A stretch of DNA of 64,000 bases from UBA4479 sp963974935 (GCA_963974935.1 CAXBEV010000010.1:60923-124922), one strand, 5' to 3'. Positions 9,066-17,887 are shown, counted from the stretch's first letter. The notes: generated by a model from the sequence alone, not told the origin. Made by a program: numbers and translations.

Positions 9066-10172
9066 TCAGCTCCCGAGCGTCGATGTGCAGCCGGCCATGG
9101 CAAGCTGCGTGCCATCGCCCGGGGTACCGTTTAGGGCGAGCTCGGTGTCTTGCTCGGCCGGGCGCGGCGTCGGGTCTTGGCGGATACCGGCCATGATCCA
9201 TGCGATATCGCCATCGGTGCCGCGCACCACGGCTTCGCGAGTTGGCGGGCTGATCGGAGCGGCGCCGTCGGGCGTTGCGTTGGCGATGTGAAAACGAAAC
9301 ACATGGTTCGGTGTCAGGCCCATCCGCAAGTCGGTCATGATGACCCGTTTGCCATCAAGCTCCAGCCGATAAAAGCCTTTGGTGAAGGCCGCGAGTTTAT
9401 CGAAAATTGAGGTGCCGGTCAGACACCCGGCAAGGTCCGGGCGGCGTGTGTGCTCATATGCCAAAGATGCGGATGCATCGCCCAACAACGGCATGTCCAA
9501 GTTGATCAGCCGCTCGCCATCAATGGCGATGGTGCGCCAATACAGAACATTAAACGGTGTTGGAATGGTCAACTGGCGTTCAGGCGTGATGCCTTCGGCT
9601 TGCAGCACATCGTGGGCGCGGGCATACATCATTTGCTGCAACGGTATGGTGAGCAGCATGTACGCTGTCGAGATAGCCAGCGCGCCTTTGATCGCCCGCG
9701 CAAAACGAGTGCTCCATTGGGCAACAAATAATCCCCAAAGGGTCATGATCAAAAGCGGCAGGGTGTAAAGCGGATCAATAATAAAGATCGAGCCGACCCC
9801 GAACGGGGTGTCGACAAGTGGCCATAACAACTGCGTGCCGTACACCGTCATCGCATCGATCAACGCATGGGTGACCAAGACGAGGTACACCGCAGCGTAC
9901 GTGAGTGCCCGCGCATCACGCAGCCCGTGGACCCAGCGCACCAACGGCTCGGCAATCACAGGTGTGGCGATGGCTTGCATGAACACCGAGTGCGTGGCGC
10001 TGCGATGCGCCGTGAATGATTCCACGGCATCGGCGACCGGAAAAAAGGTATCCAGATCAGGCAACGTCCCAAGGACGCCGCCGAGCAATACAGCCTTCCG
10101 TGCCCCAATCCTGGGCCCCAGCAGTATGCCGCTTACCGTAGCGCCAAGCGCAAATTGCGTGATGGAATCCAT
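9066..10172 (-). CDS. YdjM-family inner-membrane metal-dependent hydrolase
   Basis: A 368-residue protein of the LexA-regulated YdjM family. The N-terminus has the conserved MDSITQFALGA opening and GTLPDLD at about residues 35-41. The HRSATHS metal-binding-like motif follows near 57, and a second His-rich helix (THALIDAMTVYGTQLLWP) lies further in. Several hydrophobic segments lie between residues 70 and 190, and the C-terminal third is soluble. The biochemical role of the family is not established. It is divergent from frmA, with a palindromic sequence in the shared upstream region. Confidence 0.8.
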   Translation of the reverse strand: MDSITQFALGATVSGILLGPRIGARKAVLLGGVLGTLPDLDTFFPVADAVESFTAHRSATHSVFMQAIATPVIAEPLVRWVHGLRDARALTYAAVYLVLVTHALIDAMTVYGTQLLWPLVDTPFGVGSIFIIDPLYTLPLLIMTLWGLFVAQWSTRFARAIKGALAISTAYMLLTIPLQQMMYARAHDVLQAEGITPERQLTIPTPFNVLYWRTIAIDGERLINLDMPLLGDASASLAYEHTRRPDLAGCLTGTSIFDKLAAFTKGFYRLELDGKRVIMTDLRMGLTPNHVFRFHIANATPDGAAPISPPTREAVVRGTDGDIAWIMAGIRQDPTPRPAEQDTELALNGTPGDGTQLAMAGCTSTLGS

Positions 10173-10256
10173 GATATCTCCAGCTTGTCATGCAGGGTGG
10201 ATACTTAAACGTGACAACCCAAATGATATTGGGATTTTATTTACGGGGAGCAAGCT

Positions 10257-10272
10257 TTCATACACGTATGAA
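10257..10272. promoter_or_regulatory. Perfect inverted repeat between divergent genes
   Basis: TTCATAC-AC-GTATGAA is a perfect 7-bp-arm palindrome with a 2-base centre. It is nested inside two AAGCTT sites (10252-10257 and 10274-10279). It lies between the ydjM-like gene (start 10172) and frmA (start 10367), about 95 bases from each. The shape suits a dimeric repressor or activator; no regulator gene is adjacent. Confidence 0.45.
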
Positions 10273-10366
10273 TAAGCTTCACGTTGGTTTTTGCCGTATT
10301 GCATCATCTGACTGGCATAATGCATAGTTACGCCGAATTTTATGACGATTTACTGGGAGAGTCTTG

Positions 10367-11476
10367 ATGCAAACGCGTGCCGCCGTGGCCTTTGAGGCGG
10401 GGAAGCCTTTGAGTGTCGAAACTATTGAACTGGACGGCCCGCGTGAGGGCGAGGTTCTGGTTGAGATTAAGGCCACAGGTATTTGCCATACCGACGAGTT
10501 CACGCGGTCCGGCGCCGATCCTGAAGGGATTTTTCCTTCGGTCCTGGGCCATGAAGGCGCGGGTATCGTCGTCGATGTAGGCGCGGGCGTGAAATCGCTG
10601 AAAAAAGGCGATCATGTCATCCCATTGTATACGCCGGAGTGCCGCGAATGTGATTACTGTACGTCCGGACGCACCAATTTGTGTCAAGCGATTCGCACCA
10701 CCCAAGGCCAGGGCGTGATGCCGGACGGCACGTCGCGGTTCCGTATCGGCAAGGACCCGATCTATCACTACATGGGCACGTCGACATTTTCGAATTATAC
10801 GGTGCTGCCGGAAATCGCGCTCGCAAAAATTCGCGAAGACGCCCCGTTCGACAAAATCTGCTACATCGGCTGCGGCGTGACCACCGGTATCGGTGCGGTG
10901 ATCAACACCGCAAAAGTTCGCCCTGGCGACAACGTGATCGTGTTCGGGCTCGGCGGTATCGGCTTGAATGTTATTCAAGGGGCCAGGATCGTCGGTGCCA
11001 ACATGATTGTCGGTGTCGATATCAATCCGTCCCGGGTCGCGATCGCTGAAAAATTCGGCATGACACATTTCGTCAATCCGCTCGAAGTCGAAGGCGACCT
11101 GGTGCCGTATCTGGTCGACATCACCCATGGGGGCGCCGACCATTCGTTTGAATGTATCGGCAAGACGTCAACCATGCGCCAAGCCCTGGAATGCTGCCAC
11201 AAGGGGTGGGGCGAGAGCACGATCATCGGTGTTGCAGGTGCTGGCGAAGAAATCTCAACCCGACCGTTTCAATTGGTGACCGGACGGGTTTGGCGCGGCA
11301 CTGCGTTTGGTGGCGCCAAGGGGCGGACCGACGTGCCGAAAATCGTGGACTGGTATATGGATGGTAAAATCAACATCGATGACTTGATCACCCATAAACT
11401 CAGCCTCGACGACATTAACGATGGATTTGATCTGATGCACAAAGGCGAGAGCATCCGCGCCGTGGTCGAATTTTAA
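10367..11476 (+). CDS. frmA: S-(hydroxymethyl)glutathione dehydrogenase / class III alcohol dehydrogenase
   Basis: A 369-residue zinc medium-chain dehydrogenase. Catalytic zinc ligands are Cys40 (ICHTDEF), His62 (GHEGAG) and a later Cys. The four structural-zinc cysteines are 92, 95, 98 and 106, and the NAD motif is GLGGIGLNV. The Cys-His-Thr-Asp signature and length are those of class III enzymes, which oxidise the formaldehyde-glutathione adduct to S-formylglutathione. ATG 10367 follows GGGAGA; a TTG one codon earlier is less likely. It begins a same-strand run with a PAS_5 gene, an agmatinase-family gene and fghA, whose product hydrolyses its product. Confidence 0.95.
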   Translation: MQTRAAVAFEAGKPLSVETIELDGPREGEVLVEIKATGICHTDEFTRSGADPEGIFPSVLGHEGAGIVVDVGAGVKSLKKGDHVIPLYTPECRECDYCTSGRTNLCQAIRTTQGQGVMPDGTSRFRIGKDPIYHYMGTSTFSNYTVLPEIALAKIREDAPFDKICYIGCGVTTGIGAVINTAKVRPGDNVIVFGLGGIGLNVIQGARIVGANMIVGVDINPSRVAIAEKFGMTHFVNPLEVEGDLVPYLVDITHGGADHSFECIGKTSTMRQALECCHKGWGESTIIGVAGAGEEISTRPFQLVTGRVWRGTAFGGAKGRTDVPKIVDWYMDGKINIDDLITHKLSLDDINDGFDLMHKGESIRAVVEF

Positions 11477-11994
11477 TGACGGAGCGTTCATTGGATATCC
11501 TGGGCCCAATCAAATCTTCAGTTGAGAGCGATCCGTACGACGCGGATGCGCCGATCATTTCGGTGGTGTTTTCCCATTGGTGCGATGCAGCGGACGGAAG
11601 ATGGGCACCGGCGTGGCGAGACATTGATATCATGGTGCTGCCACCACCGTTGCTGCCATACATTTTGGTCGCGGATGTGACACCCGAAGGTGATATCATT
11701 TATCGCTATTGGGGGCGGGGCCATTCGTCCTATCATGGTACGGACTATTCTGGGAAACTGCTGAGCTCAATGACACCCACCTGGATAAAGACGTTCTTGC
11801 AGCATCAGTACGCCCGGGTCATAGAAACCCGTTCGCCGAAATTGTTTACGACGCAATACGACAATATCGATAAACCGGTCTATTCTCTGCGCCTGCCGTT
11901 GTCTCAGGATGGTGAAACTGTGACTGGCTTTTTGAGCTTGGCGGAGCGTGATGGTGTTGCGAGTCAATTGCGTGACTGGGTTCGGACCCACTAA
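11476..11994 (+). CDS. PAS_5-like domain protein
   Basis: A 172-residue protein, its ATG overlapping the frmA stop by one base, which implies translational coupling. It matches the single-domain PAS_5 type common in Alphaproteobacteria: a DGR..P.WRDID segment near residue 45, then IIYRYWGRGH near 75, and a C-terminal LRLPLS..G.TV.G strand pair. No effector domain or membrane segment is seen. A diverged relative lies at 59512-60087. A ligand- or redox-sensing role for the formaldehyde operon is possible but unproven. Confidence 0.75.
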   Translation: MTERSLDILGPIKSSVESDPYDADAPIISVVFSHWCDAADGRWAPAWRDIDIMVLPPPLLPYILVADVTPEGDIIYRYWGRGHSSYHGTDYSGKLLSSMTPTWIKTFLQHQYARVIETRSPKLFTTQYDNIDKPVYSLRLPLSQDGETVTGFLSLAERDGVASQLRDWVRTH

Positions 11995-12044
11995 GCCGAA
12001 GGGCCGGAAGGGCCGTAAGGCTCCATTTAAAAAGGACAATCCGC

Positions 12045-13010
12045 ATGGCCGAGCACGGTTACGATAAAGGCCGCCTCAATTTGCCGTTTGTCGGGCATTG
12101 TACGTTTGCGAAGCAGCCCGCCGTTTTGGACTGGGACTCGTTGGATGCGGATGTTTGTGTGTTGGGCGCGCCGTTTGATATGGGCACGCAGTATCGCGCC
12201 GGCGCGCGATTCGGGCCGCGCGCGATTCGTGAAGCGTCGACGTTGTTTTCGTTCGGCCACGCCGGCATGTACGACTTCGAAGACGACATCACATATCTGC
12301 CGAACAATGGCGTAAAAATCGCCGACATCGGTGATGCGGATATGATTCACACCGATACAGAACGTTCACACGCCAATATCGAAATGGCTGTGCGCAAAAT
12401 TCTCGCCGCCGGCGCGTTGCCGGTGACGCTCGGCGGTGATCATTCGGTGCACATTCCGTGTATCCGTGCTTTCGATGACCAAGAGCCCGTGCACATTATT
12501 CATATTGATGCGCACCTGGACTTTGTGGATGAGCGGCACGGCGTGCGCTACGGTCACGGCAACCCGCTTAGGCGCGCGTCCGAGATGGGACACGTGACGG
12601 GCTTTACGCAGTTGGGTATCCGCTTCGTGTCGTCGTCGAACCGTGCCGACTATGACGCAGCACGCAAGGCCGGCTCGGATATTTTGTCGGTCCGCGATGT
12701 GCGCCGGCTCGGAACCGAAGGCGTTTTGGCGCGTGTGCCCAAAGGTGTGCGCTATTACTGCACCATCGATATTGACGGCTTTGATCCGTCCATCGCGCCC
12801 GGCACCGGCACGCCAAGTCACGGTGGATTTTTGTATTACGAGGTGCTGGAAATCCTCAAGGGTTTGGCGTCACGGGGCACGGTCGCCGGCATCGACTTGG
12901 TCGAGGTTGCCCCAGATTACGACCGCGATGGCACCACGGCCTTTTTGGCCGCACAATTGCTGCTCAGCTTCCTGGGCTATATTTTTCATGCCCGTGGCAT
13001 CAGCGCCTAA
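12045..13010 (+). CDS. speB: Agmatinase-family ureohydrolase
   Basis: A 321-residue ureohydrolase. The binuclear manganese ligands are all present: His133 (GGDHS), Asp155, His157 and Asp159 (HIDAHLDF), Asp242 and Asp244 (DIDGFDP). An AAAAGGAC ribosome site precedes the ATG. Family members release urea from agmatine, guanidinobutyrate, guanidinopropionate or similar guanidino compounds, so speB is the closest name rather than a proven function. It sits between frmA/PAS_5 and fghA on the same strand, an unusual place for a guanidine hydrolase. Confidence 0.85.
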   Translation: MAEHGYDKGRLNLPFVGHCTFAKQPAVLDWDSLDADVCVLGAPFDMGTQYRAGARFGPRAIREASTLFSFGHAGMYDFEDDITYLPNNGVKIADIGDADMIHTDTERSHANIEMAVRKILAAGALPVTLGGDHSVHIPCIRAFDDQEPVHIIHIDAHLDFVDERHGVRYGHGNPLRRASEMGHVTGFTQLGIRFVSSSNRADYDAARKAGSDILSVRDVRRLGTEGVLARVPKGVRYYCTIDIDGFDPSIAPGTGTPSHGGFLYYEVLEILKGLASRGTVAGIDLVEVAPDYDRDGTTAFLAAQLLLSFLGYIFHARGISA

Positions 13011-13031
13011 AATTTTCCCATAGGAGACTCA

Positions 13032-13880
13032 ATGGCCCTAGAGACAGTGGCAGAGAACGCGTGCTTTGGTGGCACCCAGGGTGTCTATAAACACACGTCC
13101 CAGGAACTCGATTGCGAGATGCGGTTTGCGGTGTTCGCGCCGCCGCAAGCGGTGCACGCGCCGTGCCCGGTGGTGTTTTGGTTGTCGGGACTGACCTGCA
13201 CCGAAGAAAACTTTACCGTCAAAGCCGGTGCGCAGCGGGCCGCGGCGGAACTCGGTTTGGTGATCGTCGCTCCCGACACCAGCCCGCGCGGTGTGCATTT
13301 ACCGGGTGAAGACGACAGTTATGATTTCGGCGCGGGCGCCGGGTTCTATGTGGATGCAACCGAAGCGCCCTGGTCGCAGCATTATCGGATGTACAGCTAC
13401 GTGATCGGCGAACTGTCGGCGTTGATTTTTAAACACTTCCCGGCCCGCGCCGACCGTCAAGCGATCATGGGGCACTCCATGGGTGGGCATGGCGCGCTGA
13501 CGATTGCGCTAAAGAACCCGGATACGTTTGCATCGGTTTCTGCGTTCGCGCCGATCGTCGCACCGATGCAGGTGCCTTGGGGTGAAAAGGCATTCAGCGG
13601 ATATTTGGGATCGGACCGCGCGACATGGGCGGACTATGATGCGACCGCGTTGATCCAGGCCGGGCGTCGTCATCCGGGAACGATTCTGATCGACCAAGGC
13701 CTCGCCGACAATTTCTTGGCCGAGCAGTTGCAGCCGAAACTTTTTGTCGACGCGTGCGCGGCAGCAGGGCAGGCTGTTGAGCTGCGCATGCAGCCTGATT
13801 ACGACCATTCCTATTTCTTTATCGCCACCTTCATCGAAGATCATTTACGTCATCACGCGGCGGCGCTGGCCGGGTTGTAA
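13032..13880 (+). CDS. fghA: S-formylglutathione hydrolase
   Basis: A 282-residue esterase-D-type alpha/beta hydrolase. The nucleophile Ser149 lies in GHSMGGHGA; the family LSGLTCTEENF loop (residues 51-61) and the late DYDHSYFFI motif with the catalytic His are present. It hydrolyses S-formylglutathione to formate and glutathione, finishing the pathway begun by frmA. It follows the agmatinase-family gene by 21 bases with an AGGAG ribosome site, so it probably shares the frmA transcript. Confidence 0.95.
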   Translation: MALETVAENACFGGTQGVYKHTSQELDCEMRFAVFAPPQAVHAPCPVVFWLSGLTCTEENFTVKAGAQRAAAELGLVIVAPDTSPRGVHLPGEDDSYDFGAGAGFYVDATEAPWSQHYRMYSYVIGELSALIFKHFPARADRQAIMGHSMGGHGALTIALKNPDTFASVSAFAPIVAPMQVPWGEKAFSGYLGSDRATWADYDATALIQAGRRHPGTILIDQGLADNFLAEQLQPKLFVDACAAAGQAVELRMQPDYDHSYFFIATFIEDHLRHHAAALAGL

Positions 13881-13954
13881 ACAATTCACTTGCGTTGAAA
13901 ATTTAACGGGCGTAAATGCGGCGAAATCACACTTTGCCGCAAAAGGCCGCATCT

Positions 13955-15220
13955 ATGTTTTCGACGCTCCGTTTAGTTTCTTCATTGCTGTTGGGCGTTG
14001 CCTTTTTGATGGTCGGCGTGGGCGGCCTGTCGACCATTGTCGCGTTCCGTATGGGCGAGTTCGGCCACTCGTCGACTGTGGTCGGTGTCGTCTCCAGTAT
14101 GTACTTCTTGGGTTTGGTGCTCGGTACCAGTTCGTGCCACCGGCTGATCAGCAACGTTGGACACATACGCGCGTTTGCGGCATTGGGCTCGTTAATGTCG
14201 GCGGCGACGCTGGCGCACGGTCTCACAGTAGATCCGTATGTGTGGGGCGCGCTTCGGTTCATCGTCGGCTTTACGACGGTCGGCATGTACATGTGCACGG
14301 AAAGCTGGTTGAACGAAAAATCGTCCAATGAAATTCGTGGACAAGTATTCTCTATGTATCAGGTCGTTTTGTACTTGGGGCAGGGGGCCGGGCAGTTCCT
14401 GATCAACATCCCGGATGCATCGGGTACAGTGCTGTTTATTCTGACCTCGATCTTGATGTCGCTGGCAATTTTGCCGGTTGCCATGACACGGGTCAGCGCG
14501 CCGAAACTGCCAAAGCCGACGCGGTTTCGAATCGGTCGTCTGTGGGGGATTTCACCGACCGGGATGACGGCGGCAACCGCGTCCGGCACGATCATGGGCG
14601 CGTTTTATGCACTGGGTGCGTTGTTCGCACAGAAAGCCGGCTTGGATGTGGCGGCGACCTCGAAATTTATGGGCGCGGCCATCATTGGCGGGCTGGTGTT
14701 GCAATATCCCATCGGCAAGTTGTCTGATCGCATGGACCGTCGATTGGTGATGGTCGGCGTTGCTCTTCTGACCGCACTGATCTGTTTTCTGATGATGATC
14801 GAGTCGTCGTATAGCGGGCGCGGCTTGTTGGTGATGGCGATGACCTTCGGCGGCCTGTCGTTCACGCTCTATCCGTTGGCTGTCGCGTATACCAACGATT
14901 ACACCGATGTAGATGATATCGTGCCGATGGCCGGTGGCTTGATGATGTCATACGGCATCGGGGCCGCCATCGGCCCAACCATTGCGGCACCCTTGATGGA
15001 TTTGATCGGCCCAGGCGGCTTGTTCGCGTATATCGGCGGGATTTCTGTGTTGTTGCTGATTTTTATCGTGTTTCGGATCACCCAGCGCGCGCCGATGCCG
15101 GTCGCAGACCAAAGCGACTACCAAGCCATGCAGCGCACGTCGGCCGTGGTCTATGAATTCTATCCGGAAACTGAAAACACTGACCAAGTGGACGACCCGG
15201 AAGACGATACACGCTGCTGA
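13955..15220 (+). CDS. MFS transporter, YcaD-like
   Basis: A 421-residue major facilitator with about 12 hydrophobic segments. A typical loop motif (GKLSDRMDRR) follows the seventh segment and the tail is acidic. The substrate is unknown. The start at 13955 is preferred because the protein then opens directly into the first membrane helix; an in-frame ATG at 13916 would add 13 polar residues. A broken relative of the same subfamily lies at 32886-33380, and the two share the Y-hydrophobic-A..TNDY and YYIGG/AYIGG patterns. The gene ends 6 bases before a tRNA-Gly fragment. Confidence 0.85.
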   Translation: MFSTLRLVSSLLLGVAFLMVGVGGLSTIVAFRMGEFGHSSTVVGVVSSMYFLGLVLGTSSCHRLISNVGHIRAFAALGSLMSAATLAHGLTVDPYVWGALRFIVGFTTVGMYMCTESWLNEKSSNEIRGQVFSMYQVVLYLGQGAGQFLINIPDASGTVLFILTSILMSLAILPVAMTRVSAPKLPKPTRFRIGRLWGISPTGMTAATASGTIMGAFYALGALFAQKAGLDVAATSKFMGAAIIGGLVLQYPIGKLSDRMDRRLVMVGVALLTALICFLMMIESSYSGRGLLVMAMTFGGLSFTLYPLAVAYTNDYTDVDDIVPMAGGLMMSYGIGAAIGPTIAAPLMDLIGPGGLFAYIGGISVLLLIFIVFRITQRAPMPVADQSDYQAMQRTSAVVYEFYPETENTDQVDDPEDDTRC

Positions 15221-15226
15221 TCAGAG

Positions 15227-15281
15227 ATTGGAGCGGGCGAAGGGAATCGAACCCTCGTCTAAAGCTTGGGAAGCTTTCGTT
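15227..15281 (-). repeat. tRNA-Gly 3' fragment, candidate attachment-site copy
   Basis: These 55 bases match 17494-17548, the 3' part of the intact tRNA-Gly(CCC), with a single C/T difference. The copy holds the CCA end, T arm and anticodon arm but lacks the D arm and the 5' acceptor strand. This is the pattern left when an element inserts at a tRNA 3' end. The response regulator stop lies 14 bases beyond its inner edge. Confidence 0.85.
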
Positions 15282-15294
15282 ATATCGTGGCTGC

Positions 15295-15666
15295 CTACGA
15301 CGCCGCTAAACATTCAGCGACCTTTTCATTGAGCTGATCTTCGGAAAACGGTTTTGCGAGTATCGCATTGGCGCCCAAATCTCTCGCAGTCTCAAGATAA
15401 TCGGTCTCACTCATCCGACCGCCACCGGAAACTGCGATCACCGGAATGTTCGGCGATTGCTCCCGGATTTTGATGATAAATTCAATGCCTTCGACCTCTG
15501 GCATAATGATATCTGTTATAATGACATCAAAATCTGTGCTTGCTTGGGCCGATAGACCCAAGGCCCCATTCTCGGCTTCCGTGACGTCGTGCCCCGCGCG
15601 CGTGAGGACCTCGCGCATGGCAAAGCGAGCCAGATCATCGTCATCAACGAGGAGAATATGTGCCAT
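15295..15666 (-). CDS. Single-domain response regulator (CheY-like)
   Basis: A 123-residue receiver domain with no output domain. The acidic pair is in LLVDDDD, the phosphoacceptor is Asp52 (IITDIIMP), and the conserved Lys lies in AKPFSE near the C-terminus. The start at 15666 is taken because the receiver fold begins there with AGAAGG upstream. It lies 50 bases downstream of a histidine kinase on the same strand and is its likely partner. It would signal by phosphotransfer or protein contact rather than by binding DNA. Confidence 0.88.
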   Translation of the reverse strand: MAHILLVDDDDLARFAMREVLTRAGHDVTEAENGALGLSAQASTDFDVIITDIIMPEVEGIEFIIKIREQSPNIPVIAVSGGGRMSETDYLETARDLGANAILAKPFSEDQLNEKVAECLAAS

Positions 15667-15716
15667 GGAAATTACGCCTTCTAGGGGTGGGGAAAGTTTA
15701 AACAATATGTGACGAC

Positions 15717-17378
15717 TTAGTTAATCGCATTTTCGATCTCGGCAGCCGGTTCTGTAATGCGGGGAAAATACAATTCGATCAATGTTCCTTTTCCAAGGGT
15801 GCTATCGACGGTCACGAAACCATCGCAAACAGAAACGATGCCGTGCACGGCGGCTAAGCCAAGCCCGGTTCCCGCGCCGACTTCTTTTGTCGTGAAAAAC
15901 GGTTCAAAAATGCGTCTTTTTGTCGCATCGTCCATGCCACAACCGGTATCAGATACACCAAGACAAACATAGTCTCCTGGAGGGACACCAGCAGCATTTG
16001 ATGCGTCATTCTCCATGACAGCAATATTCTTTAACGATACACCGAGCGTGCCCAGCTTGTTCGCCATTGCGTCGATGGCATTAGAGGCCAAGTTCAACGT
16101 AACAACTTCAACCTCTGCCGGGTCGGCTTTTATCATTCCAGAGTCTGGATCAATATCTTCTTTGATTTTGACCGTCGATGGATTGGCGGCTTTGATCAAC
16201 GCCATACTATCGCTGATCGACGTAAACATATTGACGTCAACTGACTCTCCACTTTTGGTGCGCGCGAATTTTAAAATTCGATTGACGATGTCGCTGCCAC
16301 GACTAACTGATTCTATAACTCTTCGTACGATCTCGTGATCGGGATCGTCTTTGGGAAAGCGCTTTTGCAAAACACCCGTCAGCAAAAGAATGGGTAAAAA
16401 CAAATTGTTCAGATGATGCGCCACACCGCCCGCCAGATTGCCGAGGGACTCCATTTTTTGCGCCTGCAACAACCTCGTACCGGCATTTTCTCGCTCTTCT
16501 AACATTTCGAGGTACGCATCTGCAGATTTTCGAACTTTTATGAGAAACAGCACGCCGACACATAAGATGACAATGAGGAGGGCGAAAATCACCGGGACCA
16601 GCCATTTCATGATAGCGGTACCTGGCGTTGCGACGGTCCAAGATAAGTAACTTGTCGGCACACCGGCTTCGGTCGTCAGCACCAGGCCCCCCTCGGCGGC
16701 ATCAGTGCGTGTGGTAGATATCCGCAAATCTTTGATCAGAAACTGTGACTCGATGTTTGCGAGAAATTCAGCATCCATTGCTTGAATAAAAATCATGACA
16801 TTTTTCGTCTGTTTTACAATCAGCTGATCCCCATCATTTGTATAATCGGTGAGCGCGCTCACCGCGACGAGATATGTAGCTTCTTCAATTAACAATGTGC
16901 CAACCGACGGCCTGGGTTCAGACGTCGGGTCAACGGAACGGACCCGGCTTAAAAGGTCTTCAAGCTGAGTGGGAGACGTAACAAACAAATCTGGCGCATC
17001 TTCGCCATCTGCTGAGACGGCATAAATAACCGTGTTGTCAGCCGCGACAGCATAGGTTGCTGAAGTGCCATACGCATCGAACAAGGGATCTCCGAGATTG
17101 GCGGCCATCCAATCCAAATTCGGTTTATAAACGATGTTTTCAACGGCCTCTTTCCAGTACCCGTACTCCAGTGCGGCGTTGCCAATGGTTTGTTTGCGAA
17201 CGTCAATGATCGACTTCACCAGATGCTTTGAATTATCAAGCGCGACCCGGTTTTGCCCTTGTCCTACTAGAACGACCAAACCGACAATAGCCGCCAGACA
17301 CAGTGTCATCACGGCTGCAAATGGAACTAAGATGCCCTTGAATGTGAGATTATCTTTGACCACGGAATTCTCTTTCAT
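15717..17378 (-). CDS. Membrane sensor histidine kinase with CHASE-like periplasmic domain
   Basis: A 553-residue kinase. Membrane segments at about 16-39 and 259-280 bracket a periplasmic domain of about 220 residues whose start (VRKQTIGNAALEYGYW) resembles a CHASE4 sensor. The phosphoacceptor His321 is in GGVAHHLNN, an unusual form of the AHxxNN box; the ATP-binding domain has SDTGCGM and GTGLGLA. ATG 17378 is used; a TTG at 17387 lies closer to an AAGG. It forms a unit with the receiver gene downstream and lies between tRNA-Gly repeats, so it was probably acquired. Confidence 0.85.
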   Translation of the reverse strand: MKENSVVKDNLTFKGILVPFAAVMTLCLAAIVGLVVLVGQGQNRVALDNSKHLVKSIIDVRKQTIGNAALEYGYWKEAVENIVYKPNLDWMAANLGDPLFDAYGTSATYAVAADNTVIYAVSADGEDAPDLFVTSPTQLEDLLSRVRSVDPTSEPRPSVGTLLIEEATYLVAVSALTDYTNDGDQLIVKQTKNVMIFIQAMDAEFLANIESQFLIKDLRISTTRTDAAEGGLVLTTEAGVPTSYLSWTVATPGTAIMKWLVPVIFALLIVILCVGVLFLIKVRKSADAYLEMLEERENAGTRLLQAQKMESLGNLAGGVAHHLNNLFLPILLLTGVLQKRFPKDDPDHEIVRRVIESVSRGSDIVNRILKFARTKSGESVDVNMFTSISDSMALIKAANPSTVKIKEDIDPDSGMIKADPAEVEVVTLNLASNAIDAMANKLGTLGVSLKNIAVMENDASNAAGVPPGDYVCLGVSDTGCGMDDATKRRIFEPFFTTKEVGAGTGLGLAAVHGIVSVCDGFVTVDSTLGKGTLIELYFPRITEPAAEIENAIN

Positions 17379-17495
17379 CACGAACAACAGCCTTATTAGC
17401 CTGCTATTGATGCACAGAGTATAAGGAATTCCCGCTTAATGGGTCAGAAAATACACAGGCGGGGAAGCACATCATGGAAATTTATTTGATGTAAT

Positions 17496-17569
17496 TGGAG
17501 CGGGTGAAGGGAATCGAACCCTCGTCTAAAGCTTGGGAAGCTTTCGTTCTACCATTGAACCACACCCGC
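17496..17569 (-). tRNA. tRNA-Gly (anticodon CCC)
   Basis: A complete 74-nt cloverleaf on the minus strand with encoded CCA. The acceptor arm GCGGGTG pairs with CACCCGC, the D arm is GTTC/GAAC, the anticodon stem AAAGC/GCTTT encloses the loop TTCCCAA (anticodon CCC), the T loop is TTCGATT and the discriminator is T. Its 3' 53 bases plus two flanking bases are repeated at 15227-15281. Confidence 0.96.
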
Positions 17570-17887
17570 ATTCTGGCCCTAAATAAGGGTTTTGTGCGCT
17601 GTCTGGCAAGCGATATCGCGACTTTGGGGCGCGAAAATGCGTTGATGAAGTTGGGTGTTTACCGAAATACGTGATGCGCTCGAAGTAGTCGGGTCCTGCT
17701 TAGTTTTACCAGCATTTGATCTTGATATTTCTATGGCGCAAGTACCTAAGATAGTATTTTATTATATCATTTATACCGAATGGTACTGAGCGAGTCACAA
17801 GAGCGAGAGCGGTTGTTTGTTCATTTGACAATGTCACCGTCGCCTCGTGTTGCGCGAGCTAAAAATTAGGCTGAAAGAATAAAACTC
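17570..17887. other. Gene-free stretch with a diverged flanking repeat
   Basis: No complete gene is seen. Positions 17594-17688 resemble 19040-19130, beyond the lipoprotein genes. On the minus strand around 17655-17700 one frame reads PDYFERIT.FGKHP, close to the C-terminus of the TauD protein at 19088 (APRYLERTT.MGERP). This stretch may keep the tail of a lost TauD-like gene. The rest, up to 17887, is AT-rich and probably holds the promoter for the lipoprotein pair. Confidence 0.5.
17594..17688. repeat. Diverged direct repeat, left copy
   Basis: Two blocks match the right copy at 19040-19130: GTGCGCTGTCTGGCAAGC at 17594 (16 of 18 identical) and the 20 bases at 17669-17688 (18 of 20 identical). 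They lie 75 bases apart here and 71 in the right copy. The sequence between the blocks is not conserved. Confidence 0.6.

Larger units (their letters stand above)
15282..17493. mobile_element. 2.2-kb islet between tRNA-Gly repeat copies
   Basis: The segment between the two tRNA-Gly repeat copies contains exactly two genes, a receiver-only response regulator and a membrane histidine kinase, both on the minus strand. The geometry (truncated copy, cargo, intact tRNA) is that of an element integrated at a tRNA 3' end. No integrase, excisionase or replication gene fits inside. It may be a decayed island, a non-autonomous element, or cargo captured by recombination between tRNA genes. Confidence 0.6.
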
